A DNA stretch of 64,000 nt from an archaeon (GTDB taxonomy: Archaea > Nanobdellota > Nanobdellia > Woesearchaeales > UBA9642), in the NCBI GenBank assembly GCA_020057295.1, contig JAGVGF010000003.1, positions 1-64,000 on the forward strand. The letters run 5' to 3'. The notes under the pieces were generated by a model that worked only from the letters and a program-made list of their open reading frames with translations, did not search any database and was not told where the DNA came from. Within the stretch, counting starts at the first letter, position 1. Every line of letters begins with the position of its first letter. This document shows, in pieces, positions 1 through 9,407 of the stretch. The translations under genes and the position numbers were made by a program.

Positions 1-123
1 AGAAAATAATAATATAATATATATAATAAAAAAGATGTTATTCTTAATAATAATTGTAAAATATAGTTTGTAGTTAAGGTTTGTGCTTAAAATTTAATAA
101 CTTTTTTATTTTTTATTCATAAG

Positions 124-144
124 TTCCAATAGAAATGAAGGGGT
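124..144 (+). promoter_or_regulatory. origin recognition box ORB-1
   Basis: TTCCA-ATA-GAAA-TG-AAGGGGT matches the archaeal ORB core plus the G-string, with the expected spacing throughout. It is the best ORB match in the window. Orc1/Cdc6 is the known ligand of this motif in other archaea. Confidence 0.75.
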
Positions 145-193
145 CTACTCTATTCTATAAAGATACTATTCCAATCACGAAATATTTATATAA

Positions 194-211
194 CCTTTGT
201 TTCTTCTGGAA
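194..211 (-). promoter_or_regulatory. origin recognition box ORB-2 (inverted)
   Basis: Read on the minus strand this is TTCCA-GAA-GAAA-CA-AAGG, in inverted orientation to ORB-1 about 50 bases away. The dyad core fits well; the G-string is shorter (AAGGTT). Confidence 0.65.
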
Positions 212-286
212 GTATGTTGTGGGTATTGTATTAATTATTAATATTTTTTAAGCATATTTTAATAACAGTTTAGAGAGGTATTTTAA

Positions 287-1495
287 ATGGATGTTTCAAA
301 TTTTTTAGAAAATTTTATTCGTAAAGAGTCTCTTTTTAAGAATAAATCTATACTACAAAGCTCTTATAATCCAGATGAAATAATGCATAGAGATGAGCAA
401 ATAAACAATATTGCTAAAGTTTTAGCTCCAGCACTAAGACAAGAAAGACCTTCTAATCTATTTATATACGGCAAAACTGGTTCAGGAAAAACATTATCAG
501 TTCATGCAACCATAAAACAGATTCAAACATTAGCACAAAGAGAGGGAATACCTATTAAATTTATATATATTAATTGTAAATTAAAAAAGGTTGCAGATAC
601 AGAATATAGGTTAGTTGCCGAAATTACAAGACATTTTGGTAAGAGTATTCCTCCAACAGGTCTTCCTACTGATGAAGTATATAATATATTTTATAAGGCA
701 TTAGATCAAGAAAAACAAACAGTAATATTAGTTCTTGATGAAATAGATCAACTCGTTAAAAAAATAGGTGATGAAGTAATATATAATTTAACCAGAATTA
801 ATACAGAGTTAAAAAACGCGCAGTTATGTTTATTAGGAATAAGCAACGACATAATGTTTGCTGATAATTTAGATCCAAGAGTTAAAAGTTCTTTAAGCGA
901 AGAAGAATTAGTCTTTCCATCATATAATGCACTTCAAATACAAGATATATTAAAAGTAAGATCTCAGGATGCTATAAAAGACGGCATATTAGAAGAGGGA
1001 GTAATTCCTAAATGTGCAGCATATGCTGCGCGAGAACACGGTGATGCCAGAAGAGCATTAGAATTATTACGTGTAGCTGTAGAACTTGCTGAACGTAAAG
1101 GTTTAGTTAAAATAACAACCAAAGAATTAGATGAAGCAGAGGAAAAGATAGAAAAAGATCGTGTATTAGATATAATAACAACACAACCCAAACAATTTCA
1201 ATTAGTTCTTTATTCTATATTATTATTGTATGATCAACGTAAACAACAAAATATAATCTTTACAGGAGAAATTTATTTATTATATAAAGAATTATGTGCA
1301 AAGGTTAATCTCAGACCATTAACACAGCGAAGGGTTAGTGATGTTATTGCAGAATTTGATTTATTAGGAATAATTAATGCTAAAGTAATATCTAAAGGAA
1401 GATATGGTAGAACTAGAGAAGTATCTGTTGTAACAAACGATACACTAAACGCTAAAATAAAATCCTTACTAGAAGGTGCACTACAGTTAGGTTAG
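287..1495 (+). CDS. cdc6: Orc1/Cdc6 replication initiator
   Basis: This is the AAA+ initiator that binds origin DNA and loads MCM. Walker A is GKTGSGKT (residues 62-69), Walker B is VILVLDEID (146-154), sensor 1 is around LLGISND, and sensor 2 is in HGDARRALELL. The last 110 or so residues form the winged-helix DNA-binding domain. Length (402 aa) is normal for the family. The start follows GAGG at a normal spacing. The next gene, polB, begins 8 bases after the stop and its Shine-Dalgarno AGGTG overlaps the stop codon, so cdc6, polB and polC are probably one transcript. ORB elements lie just upstream. Confidence 0.95.
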   Translation: MDVSNFLENFIRKESLFKNKSILQSSYNPDEIMHRDEQINNIAKVLAPALRQERPSNLFIYGKTGSGKTLSVHATIKQIQTLAQREGIPIKFIYINCKLKKVADTEYRLVAEITRHFGKSIPPTGLPTDEVYNIFYKALDQEKQTVILVLDEIDQLVKKIGDEVIYNLTRINTELKNAQLCLLGISNDIMFADNLDPRVKSSLSEEELVFPSYNALQIQDILKVRSQDAIKDGILEEGVIPKCAAYAAREHGDARRALELLRVAVELAERKGLVKITTKELDEAEEKIEKDRVLDIITTQPKQFQLVLYSILLLYDQRKQQNIIFTGEIYLLYKELCAKVNLRPLTQRRVSDVIAEFDLLGIINAKVISKGRYGRTREVSVVTNDTLNAKIKSLLEGALQLG

Positions 1496-1503
1496 GTGTA
1501 TAT

Positions 1504-3231
1504 ATGAATGAACAGGAAATCATAGATTTTTATATAGATAATGATATACTGATAAGTCCGGAATTATTATTAGATTTAAAAAATTTACAGATCCCTATAA
1601 ATACTAAATATACAGTAATAAATAAAGACGTTTTAAATATACTCTCTAAAAAGATAGATGTTGATGTAGTAGATTTAGAAAAGGCCTTAGTTCTTAAACA
1701 AAAACATCATGATTCAAAACTTTATGAAAAATTTATAGAATATCTAAAAGAAGATTTATCACAACAAAAAACAAACAACACAACTACTTCGAATAATATT
1801 AAAGATATTGGTCAGAAAAATGTTGAAAACATCACAACATCATTAAATAAAATACAAACACGCGACATAGACAGCACGTTTGGTTTTGATGAAGATTTTC
1901 TTAAGAGAAATAAAATAAAGATAGTTTCTAATTATACTAGTAAGACAAAAAAATGGTCTGTTAATGATTTTGTGGGACTATATAATTCTAGATATAAAGA
2001 ATTAGAAAAAATATTGCGTTCAAGAACAGAATTACAGGGCTTAACATCTATATCAAGAATTTCTGCAAAAAAAGAAAGAGAAAATGTAGCACTGATTGGC
2101 TTCGTATATGAAAAAGGACTAACAAAAGCAGGAAACATAATGCTAACTATAGAAGATCCGACAGGATTCATCAAAGTGGTTGTTACTAAAGTTAAAGAAG
2201 AATTATTCAAATTAGCAGAAGAAATACAGTTAGATGAAATAATAGGCGTAACAGGAATGTGTGATCAAATTGTTTTTGCAAATAATTTATTTATTCCAGA
2301 CATCCCATTAACAAAAGAATTAAAAAAAAGCCCCGAAGAAGGATACTTTGTTCTAATATCTGATCCACAAGTTGGTAATAAACGTTTTTTAGAGAAGGAA
2401 TTTAATAAATTTTTAGCATGGATTAATGGAGAGATAGGCAACGACAAGCAAAGAGAAATAGCTTCTAAAGTAAAATATGTCTTTATTGCAGGAGATCTTG
2501 TTGAAGGTGTAGGAATATATCCTGATCAAGAGTATGATTTAGCAATTATCGATATTAGAAAACAATACGAAGCGGTTGCGGAACTACTAAAAAAAATTCC
2601 CACACATCTTCCAATAATTTTCTGTTTAGGAAATCATGATGTTGGTAGAATGAGTGAACCACAACCACCATTAACAGGAGAATATGCTCAACCACTCTTG
2701 GATCTTCCGAACGTAATATCTTTAAGCAATCCATCAACCGTAAACATATATGCACAACCCGATAAGGGTTTTGAAGGTTTAGATGTGATGTTATATCATG
2801 GAGGATCATTCTTTTATTATATTAATAATGTTTTATCTATTAGAAGAAACGGAGCTTACAAGCGTTCAGATCTTGTCATGAAATATTTATTACAACGAAG
2901 ACATCTTGCTCCAAGTCATACTTCAACACTATATATTCCCGATTCTAAAAAAGATCCGTTATTAATTGATAAAGTCCCAGATTTTCTTTTTTCAGGTCAC
3001 ATTCATAGATCAACAGTAAATAACTATAGAAATGTTACATGTATTAATGCATCATGTTGGACTGCAAAGAGTCCAGAGCAAGAACGTAGAGGTTTAGAAC
3101 CACAGCCGGCCAGAGCATTCATAATCGATATGCAAACAAGAGAAGTTAAAATTATGAATTTCTTATCTAAAGAAGATCAAGAAAAAGAGCAACAAGCCTT
3201 AGAAGATGAAAAGGTGATTGCAAATGGTTGA
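1504..3231 (+). CDS. polB: DNA polymerase D small subunit DP1
   Basis: This is the small subunit of replicative family-D polymerase, with a calcineurin-like phosphoesterase (Mre11-type) 3'-5' exonuclease domain. The N-terminal third is helical and linker-like, an OB-fold region lies at about 190-275, and the phosphoesterase domain follows. Metal motifs seen are GDLVEG (D331), GNHD (377-380), YHGG (H432) and GHIH (H499, H501). Motif I reads SDPQVG where the family has D-x-H, so the histidine position is Gln289. The other ligands are kept. The stop overlaps the polC start, so the two subunits are probably translated together. The family call is firm; how the Gln affects proofreading is not known. 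Confidence 0.95.
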   Translation: MNEQEIIDFYIDNDILISPELLLDLKNLQIPINTKYTVINKDVLNILSKKIDVDVVDLEKALVLKQKHHDSKLYEKFIEYLKEDLSQQKTNNTTTSNNIKDIGQKNVENITTSLNKIQTRDIDSTFGFDEDFLKRNKIKIVSNYTSKTKKWSVNDFVGLYNSRYKELEKILRSRTELQGLTSISRISAKKERENVALIGFVYEKGLTKAGNIMLTIEDPTGFIKVVVTKVKEELFKLAEEIQLDEIIGVTGMCDQIVFANNLFIPDIPLTKELKKSPEEGYFVLISDPQVGNKRFLEKEFNKFLAWINGEIGNDKQREIASKVKYVFIAGDLVEGVGIYPDQEYDLAIIDIRKQYEAVAELLKKIPTHLPIIFCLGNHDVGRMSEPQPPLTGEYAQPLLDLPNVISLSNPSTVNIYAQPDKGFEGLDVMLYHGGSFFYYINNVLSIRRNGAYKRSDLVMKYLLQRRHLAPSHTSTLYIPDSKKDPLLIDKVPDFLFSGHIHRSTVNNYRNVTCINASCWTAKSPEQERRGLEPQPARAFIIDMQTREVKIMNFLSKEDQEKEQQALEDEKVIANG

Positions 3232-6200
3232 ATGTAGTAAGGACATGCAAAAATATTTTGATGAACTAGAAGATGCGTGTGCAAAGGCCGTAAAAATCGC
3301 CGACAATGCTCGTTCTAAAGGATATGATTATGCTGAAAAATCTGAAATCTTTCTAGCTAAAAACATGGCAGAAAGAGTTATTGGTATTATAGCTGTTGTG
3401 GCCCCACAAATACAGAATGGTGGAGCTACTGAAAGAATAATGGAGTTAGAAAAACAGTACGGTATTTTAGATTGGCGTGTAGCATTTACAATAGCTGAAG
3501 AAGTTGCGCGTGAAAAATTCTGTAAATTTAAAGATCAAAAAGAAGCCATGGAAATAGGTATAAGAACAGGATTCGCTTATGTTACAAATGGTGTTGTTTC
3601 TAGTCCTATTGAAGGTTTTACTCATTTAGACATAGTAGATAGGATGGATCATCAAGGAAAATATTTTTGCGTAAATTTTTCTGGTCCTATCAGAAATGCC
3701 GGTGGAACAGCTGCTGCCGTGTGTGTATTAATCGCAGATTTTGTTAGAGTAAAATTTGGATTTGCAAAATATGATGCGACAGACATAGAAATTAAAAGAA
3801 CATTTCAAGAAGTAGAAGATTATCATACAAGATATAGTCCTAGACAATATATGCCTAGTCGTGATGAGATAGATTTTTTAATGAAAAATGTTCCTGTGCA
3901 GATTGGTGCAGAGCAAAGCGAAAAATATGAGGTTTCTAATTATAAAGATCTTCCAAGAGTTCCAACAAATCTTGTCAGAAGCGGATTCTGTTTGTTATAT
4001 ACAGATTGTATTCCTTTAAAAGCTCCTAAGTTATGGAAAGCGTTAAAAATTTGGGGTAAAGATTTTGATATGATTGATTGGATGTTCTTAGAAGAGTATT
4101 TGAATATTCAGAAGCAAGCAAAAGCGCAAAGAAAGAAAGGAGATTCTAGTGGAGCAAAGATTACTCCAGATTATACTTATATTAAAGATTTAGTTGCAGG
4201 AAGACCTGTGTTGGGTTATCCTCTTAGAACAGGAGCTTTCAGATTACGGTATGGTAGAGGAAGAGTATCCGGATATAGTGCACAATCTATACATCCTGCA
4301 ACGATGTTTGTATTGAATAATTATGTGGCTACTGCAACACAATTAAAAGTTGAACGCCCCGGTAAAGCCACAGCAATAACAGTATGTGATTCTATCGATG
4401 GTCCTATTGTAAAATTATATAATGGTAATGTTTTGATGTTAGAAACTGAAGCAATGTCAAAACAGTATAAAAAAGAGGTTAAGGAAATATTGTTTGCAGG
4501 AGACGTATTAGTTGCTTACGGAGATTTTTTTAATAGAAATCATTTACTTGTGCCTCCAGGATATTGTCAAGAGTTTTGGATTTTAGAATTAGAAAAATCT
4601 GCATTAGAAAAATTTCCTAAAAGCTTAAGTGAAATAGCTCCTAAAGATTATACTAACATAGATTTAGAAAAACTATCACAATTTGTAAGAATTCCGCAAG
4701 ATAAGTTAGATATATTATTCCGCAGACCTATAAAAACAAAAATAAGTGTGCAAGCAGCACTAGAATTATCTAGCAAATTAAATATTCCTCTACATCCGCA
4801 GCACACATATTATTGGAAGACCATAAATATCTATGAGTTCAGAACACTTATTTCTTGGTTCGAATCAGCAAAAATAGTTCACTTTGAAAATAAAGAAGAT
4901 GGATTAATAGAAAAAATTATTTTGCCGAAAAGTGATGCTAAGAGAGTTCTAGAAATATTAGGCATTCCACACTTATTTGTAAATAATGAGTTTGTAGTAA
5001 TTGAAGAAGATCATGCACAAGCAATATTATCTACTTTAAACATTCACGATATGCTTATTAAGGAAGATGTTAACGCGATATTACATCAAATCAATGATAT
5101 TATTGAAAAAAAGAACAACAATGAAACTGTTGAAGATGATGTGCTAGCATTGATTAACACTATTGCCCCCTTTATTATTAGAGATAAAGCAGGGGTATTT
5201 ATTGGTTCTAGAATGGGTAGACCAGAAAAAGCAAAAATGCGTAAATTAATAGGTCAACCACACACACTATTTCCAGTAGGAGAGGAAGGCGGAAAATTAA
5301 GAAGTTTTCAATCAGCAATGGATGCAAAGAAGGTTACAGCAAATTTTCCGATATTTTATTGTGAAAAATGTAAGAAGAAAACAGTATTCGCGGTTTGTGA
5401 AACTTGTGATAAACACACAACAAAACTAGAATATTGTATAGATTGCAAATCTACAGAATGCACAAATACTGCTCATAGAAAGGCGAATAATGGTCCGTTT
5501 CAACTTGATATCAATGCTGTTTTTGCAGATCTTCTAAAACGTTTAGACACTAAAATCTATCCTGATATGATTAAAGGAATAAGAGGCACAGCTAACGAAA
5601 ATCATATTCCAGAACACTTGCTTAAAGGAATATTGAGAGCAAAGTACAGTATTGCTGTAAACAAAGATGGAACCACAAGATATGATTGTTCAGAAATCCC
5701 TATAACACATTTTAAGCCAAAAGAAGTTGGTGTATCGATAGACGAGCTGAAAAAGTTAGGATATGTATATGATACAAAAGGGCGCGTTTTAGAACGTGAA
5801 GATCAAATATTAGAAATTAAACCTCAAGATTTACTCTTACCTTGTTGTCCAGATAGTCCAGATGAACCAGCTGATGAAGTTTTATTTAGAACTACAAAGT
5901 TTATTGACGAATTATTAGACAAACTTTATGGACTTAAACCTTATTACAAACTGGAATGTAAAGAAGATTTGGTGGGACATTATATTATAGGACTAGCGCC
6001 CCACACCTCAGCAGGAACGTTAGGAAGAATAATAGGATTTAGTAAAACTCAAGGATTCTTAGCACATCCAATGTTTCACGCAGCAATGCGTAGAGATGCC
6101 GACGGAGACGAATCATGTATATTTTTATTAATGGATGGTTTACTTAATTTTTCTAAACAATATTTATCTAATAGAAGAGGAGCCACAATGGATGCGCCCT

Positions 6201-6847
6201 TAGTATTAACAACAATACTTAATCCGGCAGAAGTTGATGACATGGTCTTTGATTTAGATATAGGATGGAGATATCCATTAGAATTTTATCAGGCAGCGCT
6301 AGATTTTAAGCCAGCACCAACAATAAAAATTAAGCAAATGGGTAAATTTATTGGAACACCAGGACAATATGAAGGAATGGGATTTACACACGATACTGAT
6401 GATATAAATGCAGGGGTATTGTGTTCTGAATATAAGTTACTTCCATCAATGGAAGAAAAACTACTCGGTCAAATGGATTTAGCTATTAAAATAAGAGCTG
6501 TAGATACGGGAGATGTAGCAAGATTAGTTATTGAAAAACATTTTATTAGAGATATTAAAGGTAATTTAAGAAAGTTTAGTACACAACAATTCAGATGCGG
6601 ATCATGTAATACTAAATATCGTAGACCTCCATTAATCGGAAGATGTGTGAAGTGTCATAGTAAAATAATATTTACTATTTCAGAAGGCAGCATTGTTAAA
6701 TATTTAGAACCAACTATAAGTTTAGGCGAGAAATTTAATATTCCTACATACTTAAAACAGACAATTGAATTAACTAAGAAACGTATAGAAGCTTATTTCG
6801 GAAAAGAAGAAGAACATCAAGAAGGACTAGGAAAATGGTTCGGATAA
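3224..6847 (+). CDS. polC: DNA polymerase D large subunit DP2
   Basis: This is the catalytic subunit of polymerase D, a double-psi beta-barrel polymerase found only in archaea. The active-site block is RRDADGDE (metal-binding D960 and D962). Zinc-binding cysteine clusters are CEKCKKK...CETC in the middle and CGSCNTKY...CVKCHSK near the C-terminus. I see no intein insertion. I chose the ATG at 3224 because GGTGAT sits 7 bases upstream. A TTG two codons earlier is possible but badly spaced from that site. The gene overlaps polB by 8 bases. The C-terminus ends GLGKWFG after a Gln, a likely PCNA-interacting peptide similar to the one in FEN1 here. Confidence 0.95.
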   Translation: MVECSKDMQKYFDELEDACAKAVKIADNARSKGYDYAEKSEIFLAKNMAERVIGIIAVVAPQIQNGGATERIMELEKQYGILDWRVAFTIAEEVAREKFCKFKDQKEAMEIGIRTGFAYVTNGVVSSPIEGFTHLDIVDRMDHQGKYFCVNFSGPIRNAGGTAAAVCVLIADFVRVKFGFAKYDATDIEIKRTFQEVEDYHTRYSPRQYMPSRDEIDFLMKNVPVQIGAEQSEKYEVSNYKDLPRVPTNLVRSGFCLLYTDCIPLKAPKLWKALKIWGKDFDMIDWMFLEEYLNIQKQAKAQRKKGDSSGAKITPDYTYIKDLVAGRPVLGYPLRTGAFRLRYGRGRVSGYSAQSIHPATMFVLNNYVATATQLKVERPGKATAITVCDSIDGPIVKLYNGNVLMLETEAMSKQYKKEVKEILFAGDVLVAYGDFFNRNHLLVPPGYCQEFWILELEKSALEKFPKSLSEIAPKDYTNIDLEKLSQFVRIPQDKLDILFRRPIKTKISVQAALELSSKLNIPLHPQHTYYWKTINIYEFRTLISWFESAKIVHFENKEDGLIEKIILPKSDAKRVLEILGIPHLFVNNEFVVIEEDHAQAILSTLNIHDMLIKEDVNAILHQINDIIEKKNNNETVEDDVLALINTIAPFIIRDKAGVFIGSRMGRPEKAKMRKLIGQPHTLFPVGEEGGKLRSFQSAMDAKKVTANFPIFYCEKCKKKTVFAVCETCDKHTTKLEYCIDCKSTECTNTAHRKANNGPFQLDINAVFADLLKRLDTKIYPDMIKGIRGTANENHIPEHLLKGILRAKYSIAVNKDGTTRYDCSEIPITHFKPKEVGVSIDELKKLGYVYDTKGRVLEREDQILEIKPQDLLLPCCPDSPDEPADEVLFRTTKFIDELLDKLYGLKPYYKLECKEDLVGHYIIGLAPHTSAGTLGRIIGFSKTQGFLAHPMFHAAMRRDADGDESCIFLLMDGLLNFSKQYLSNRRGATMDAPLVLTTILNPAEVDDMVFDLDIGWRYPLEFYQAALDFKPAPTIKIKQMGKFIGTPGQYEGMGFTHDTDDINAGVLCSEYKLLPSMEEKLLGQMDLAIKIRAVDTGDVARLVIEKHFIRDIKGNLRKFSTQQFRCGSCNTKYRRPPLIGRCVKCHSKIIFTISEGSIVKYLEPTISLGEKFNIPTYLKQTIELTKKRIEAYFGKEEEHQEGLGKWFG

Positions 6848-6872
6848 TTTTACAAATTTTATATATTGTTTT

Positions 6873-7259
6873 TTAAGGTTCATAAGAATTATTTCTTCCA
6901 AGAATATGTCTTACGCCTCCCTTCGGTTCACTGACATCTCCCATATATCTAGGAATTAAATGGATATGTAAATGATCTATACTCCTACCCGCTGCTTTTC
7001 CATCATTAACACCGATATTATATCCGTCAGGAGAATGATTCTCATCTAAAATTTTCTTTACTTCTTTTAAAAAAATATGTAAATCACAAGTATCTTCATC
7101 AGCCACATCAAAAAAAGATATTATATGTTTTTTTGGAACGACAACAGTATGTCCCTTTGTAATTGGACGAGCATCAGAAATCGCAGCAAATTTTTCACTT
7201 TCTAAAATAATTTCAGAACTTCTATCTTTAAGTATATCACAAATTCTACACTCACTCAT
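6873..7259 (-). CDS. HIT family nucleotide hydrolase
   Basis: This is a small histidine-triad protein (128 aa). The triad is in HLHIHLIPRY near residue 100. The N-terminal CRICDILK resembles the zinc-binding start of bacterial and archaeal HIT hydrolases. Family members hydrolyse nucleotide phosphoramidates or dinucleoside polyphosphates; the substrate here is unknown. It lies 8 bases downstream of the aIF2-beta gene on the same strand, so they are probably co-transcribed, and it converges with polC. Confidence 0.9.
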   Translation of the reverse strand: MSECRICDILKDRSSEIILESEKFAAISDARPITKGHTVVVPKKHIISFFDVADEDTCDLHIFLKEVKKILDENHSPDGYNIGVNDGKAAGRSIDHLHIHLIPRYMGDVSEPKGGVRHILGRNNSYEP

Positions 7260-7267
7260 TTTATCTC

Positions 7268-7675
7268 TTAAATTTTAGAATTTACTGAATGTTTTGCACC
7301 ACATGCTTGACATCTAACAAAAGTTATTACTCCTTCTTTGGTTAGTTTAGTGTCCGGTTTTCCACATTCCTTACATATAACATATGTCTCAACATACTGT
7401 TCAATTTTTTCGTTAATTTTTTGTGAAGGGATTTTTGTATTAAAAACAAGTAATTGTTTTTTTATCTCTCCCTTTGCAGCAGTTTCCCTAGAGATATACT
7501 TTAATAAATGTTCAGGATTTCTTCTAATTGTGTTTGCAATCTGTAGAAAATTGCTTATAACAGTCTTATTTCCCTCTAAATGTCCTGCAACCTTAGGGAT
7601 AGTAAAACGTTCAGTAGCTACGGTATTCTCTGGAAGCTTACTCTTTCCACGATCCAACATAGATTCATAATCCAT
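7268..7675 (-). CDS. eif2b: translation initiation factor aIF2 beta
   Basis: This is the beta subunit of the initiator-tRNA carrier aIF2. The N-terminal helix (MDYESMLDRG) that docks on aIF2-gamma is followed by the central alpha/beta domain with the family block NTIRRNPEHLLKYI and by the C-terminal zinc ribbon CKECGKP...CQACGAKHSV. Length (135 aa) is typical. It is the first gene of a two-gene minus-strand unit with the HIT protein. It diverges from the SpoIIM-like gene, and the promoters of both lie in the roughly 110 bases between them. Confidence 0.93.
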   Translation of the reverse strand: MDYESMLDRGKSKLPENTVATERFTIPKVAGHLEGNKTVISNFLQIANTIRRNPEHLLKYISRETAAKGEIKKQLLVFNTKIPSQKINEKIEQYVETYVICKECGKPDTKLTKEGVITFVRCQACGAKHSVNSKI

Positions 7676-7789
7676 AACTCAAAAGAATAATTGCTGCCTT
7701 ATAAATTTTATTACTACTCTATTCAATAAAGTTTATAAATATGTTTCTCGTGAATATCTTCATAATGATTTTGTAAAGAGGTGTATTTT

Positions 7790-8713
7790 TTGGTCTTAGA
7801 AAATCTTATTAGTCCTGAGAAAGCAGAAAACAAACCAGCGTTAATGATATTTATAGGATTTTTTTACACATCATTAGCAATGTTTCTAAGTTATTATATT
7901 TTTGAGGCATACAGCAGTATATTTATGATATTTTTAGCAACATTAGCTGCAGCACCAACCATCTATAGATTAATGAAGATGGAAGAGCAGAAAGATTTAA
8001 CAGACATGGAAGAATCGGTACTACTTAAAGAACATTCTAAAGCTCTACAATCATTCATGTATTTGTTTGTTGGTGCAACATTATGTTTTGCGTTCTGGTA
8101 TGTAGTACTTCCTGCGGGAATTAGTGGAACACTATTTCAATCACAATCAACAACAATAAGTTCAATAAATGGAAGAACTGTAGATACGGCTTCAATAAGT
8201 GGAGATGTTATTAATCCTCTCGCTGTTTTCAGTAAAATATTCTTTAATAATGTAAAGGTTTTATTATTCTGCATATTATTTTCGTTCCTTTATGGAGCAG
8301 GGGCAATATTTATCTTGATATGGAATGCATCAATAGTAGGCACAGCAATCGGATCTTTTATTAAAGCGAGTATAGGAACATTGTTGATGAATACTTGCGG
8401 ATTAAATGCAGGAACGGCGTTTTGTGCAGTAAGTGTAGGAATATTCAAATATACTATACATGGTGTTCCTGAAATACTTGCATATTTTATCGCAGCACTC
8501 GCAGGAGGAATAATTAGTATAGCTGTTATTAATCATGATTTCGCGTCAAGAAAATTCGAACACATATTATTAGATAGCGCAGATTTGCTAATGCTAAGCA
8601 TAGGAATACTTTTTGTTGCAGCGTTATTAGAAGTTTTTATTACACCCGCATTAAGCATAGATAAAAGTATGTATTCGTCATGTCTAGGAATGTTTTCGTG
8701 TAGTTTAGCCTAA
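7790..8713 (+). CDS. SpoIIM-like (stage II sporulation protein M, DUF95) membrane protein
   Basis: This is a multipass membrane protein of the SpoIIM/DUF95 family, common in archaea and of unknown function. Hydrophobic segments lie near residues 18-35, 40-52, 85-105, 155-180, 215-245 and 265-290. The family block around HGVPEILAYFIAALAGGIIS is present. I chose the TTG at 7790 because the Shine-Dalgarno GAGGTG (7778-7783) sits 6 bases before it. The in-frame GTG at 7781 lies inside that site. Length is 307 aa. The large loop after the second segment (EEQKDLTDMEESVLLKEH) is charged and probably cytoplasmic. Confidence 0.75.
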   Translation: MVLENLISPEKAENKPALMIFIGFFYTSLAMFLSYYIFEAYSSIFMIFLATLAAAPTIYRLMKMEEQKDLTDMEESVLLKEHSKALQSFMYLFVGATLCFAFWYVVLPAGISGTLFQSQSTTISSINGRTVDTASISGDVINPLAVFSKIFFNNVKVLLFCILFSFLYGAGAIFILIWNASIVGTAIGSFIKASIGTLLMNTCGLNAGTAFCAVSVGIFKYTIHGVPEILAYFIAALAGGIISIAVINHDFASRKFEHILLDSADLLMLSIGILFVAALLEVFITPALSIDKSMYSSCLGMFSCSLA

Positions 8714-8750
8714 TCTTTTTAGAATTAATAATTCAAAATTTATTCTATTA

Positions 8751-9386
8751 TCACAATAATTTTATGTTTCCTGCCTTTGATTCGTAGATTTCTCCGCGCA
8801 TCATCATATCGCTAATTATATCTTCGCCATTGCTAACTTTAGATAATCTTAAAACATCTTCTATGTTTGCTCCTTCTCCTTTATCTAGTTCTTTGATAAG
8901 TTTTGCAATTCTTTCTTTAGATCCTAAAGTGCTTGCATTTTCAACTATTTCAGGTTCGGCTTTCTTTTCAACATGTATTTGTTCCATTTCTCTAACTTTT
9001 TTTATTAACAATAATTCTTTTTTACGATAATTAAGCCATTCTTTTTCTATACTCTTAACAATTTCCAATGTCAAATATATTTTATTGTTATATTCTCTAG
9101 GTCTACCTATTATTAATACTACGCTGCCAACATTTATTTCATTTATTTGTTCTACTCTTTCAAACAATCTTCCACTAATACTGCCTGTACCATCATCTAC
9201 TGTTAAACTATTTTCATCCTTGCCAACAACTACTGCCATAATATTTATTCTAGAAAAATCACCGTACTCAGTCATTAAATAGTTTGATTCCCAGCCTGGT
9301 TTCTTAACGAACGAACCATTATTTAACGTGGAAATATTGCATTTATATGCTGTCTGTCTCTTAAAATCTGTTGTTTGCTCTGCCAT
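8751..9386 (-). CDS. rpa: RPA-like single-stranded DNA-binding protein (OB fold plus winged helix)
   Basis: It contains one OB fold, at about residues 45-125 (block INIMAVVVGKDENSLTVDDGTG and the strand GSVVLIIGRPREYNNKIYLT). A charged linker follows, then a C-terminal winged-helix-like segment (EDVLRLSKVSNGEDIISDMMMRGEIY). This architecture matches the RPA32/RPA14-like subunit of archaeal replication protein A. It lies 21 bases downstream of mcm on the same strand, which supports a replication role. The large RPA subunit is not in this window. Confidence 0.85.
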   Translation of the reverse strand: MAEQTTDFKRQTAYKCNISTLNNGSFVKKPGWESNYLMTEYGDFSRINIMAVVVGKDENSLTVDDGTGSISGRLFERVEQINEINVGSVVLIIGRPREYNNKIYLTLEIVKSIEKEWLNYRKKELLLIKKVREMEQIHVEKKAEPEIVENASTLGSKERIAKLIKELDKGEGANIEDVLRLSKVSNGEDIISDMMMRGEIYESKAGNIKLL

Positions 9387-9407
9387 TTTAATTTTTTATA
9401 ATTTCAA

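Larger units (their letters stand above)
1..286. other. candidate replication origin upstream of cdc6
   Basis: No protein gene is visible in these AT-rich bases. Two elements fit the archaeal origin recognition box (TTCCA-nnn-GAAA-nn-AAGG/GGT) and face each other: 124-144 on the plus strand and 194-211 on the minus strand, with about 50 AT-rich bases between them. An Orc1/Cdc6 gene follows directly, which is the classic archaeal arrangement of origin next to initiator gene. The last 40 bases carry the cdc6 promoter and the Shine-Dalgarno site GAGG just before the ATG. The origin assignment is inferred from motif and context. The window begins here, so more boxes could lie upstream. Confidence 0.7.

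Noticed and set aside
168-183. Third ORB-like site TTCCA-ATCAC-GAAA upstream of cdc6
   Set aside because: The spacer is 5 instead of 3 bases and no G-string follows, so it is not counted.
3224-6847. Intein in polC or mcm
   Set aside because: Both proteins have normal length and uninterrupted motif blocks; no Hint-type splice junction residues are seen.
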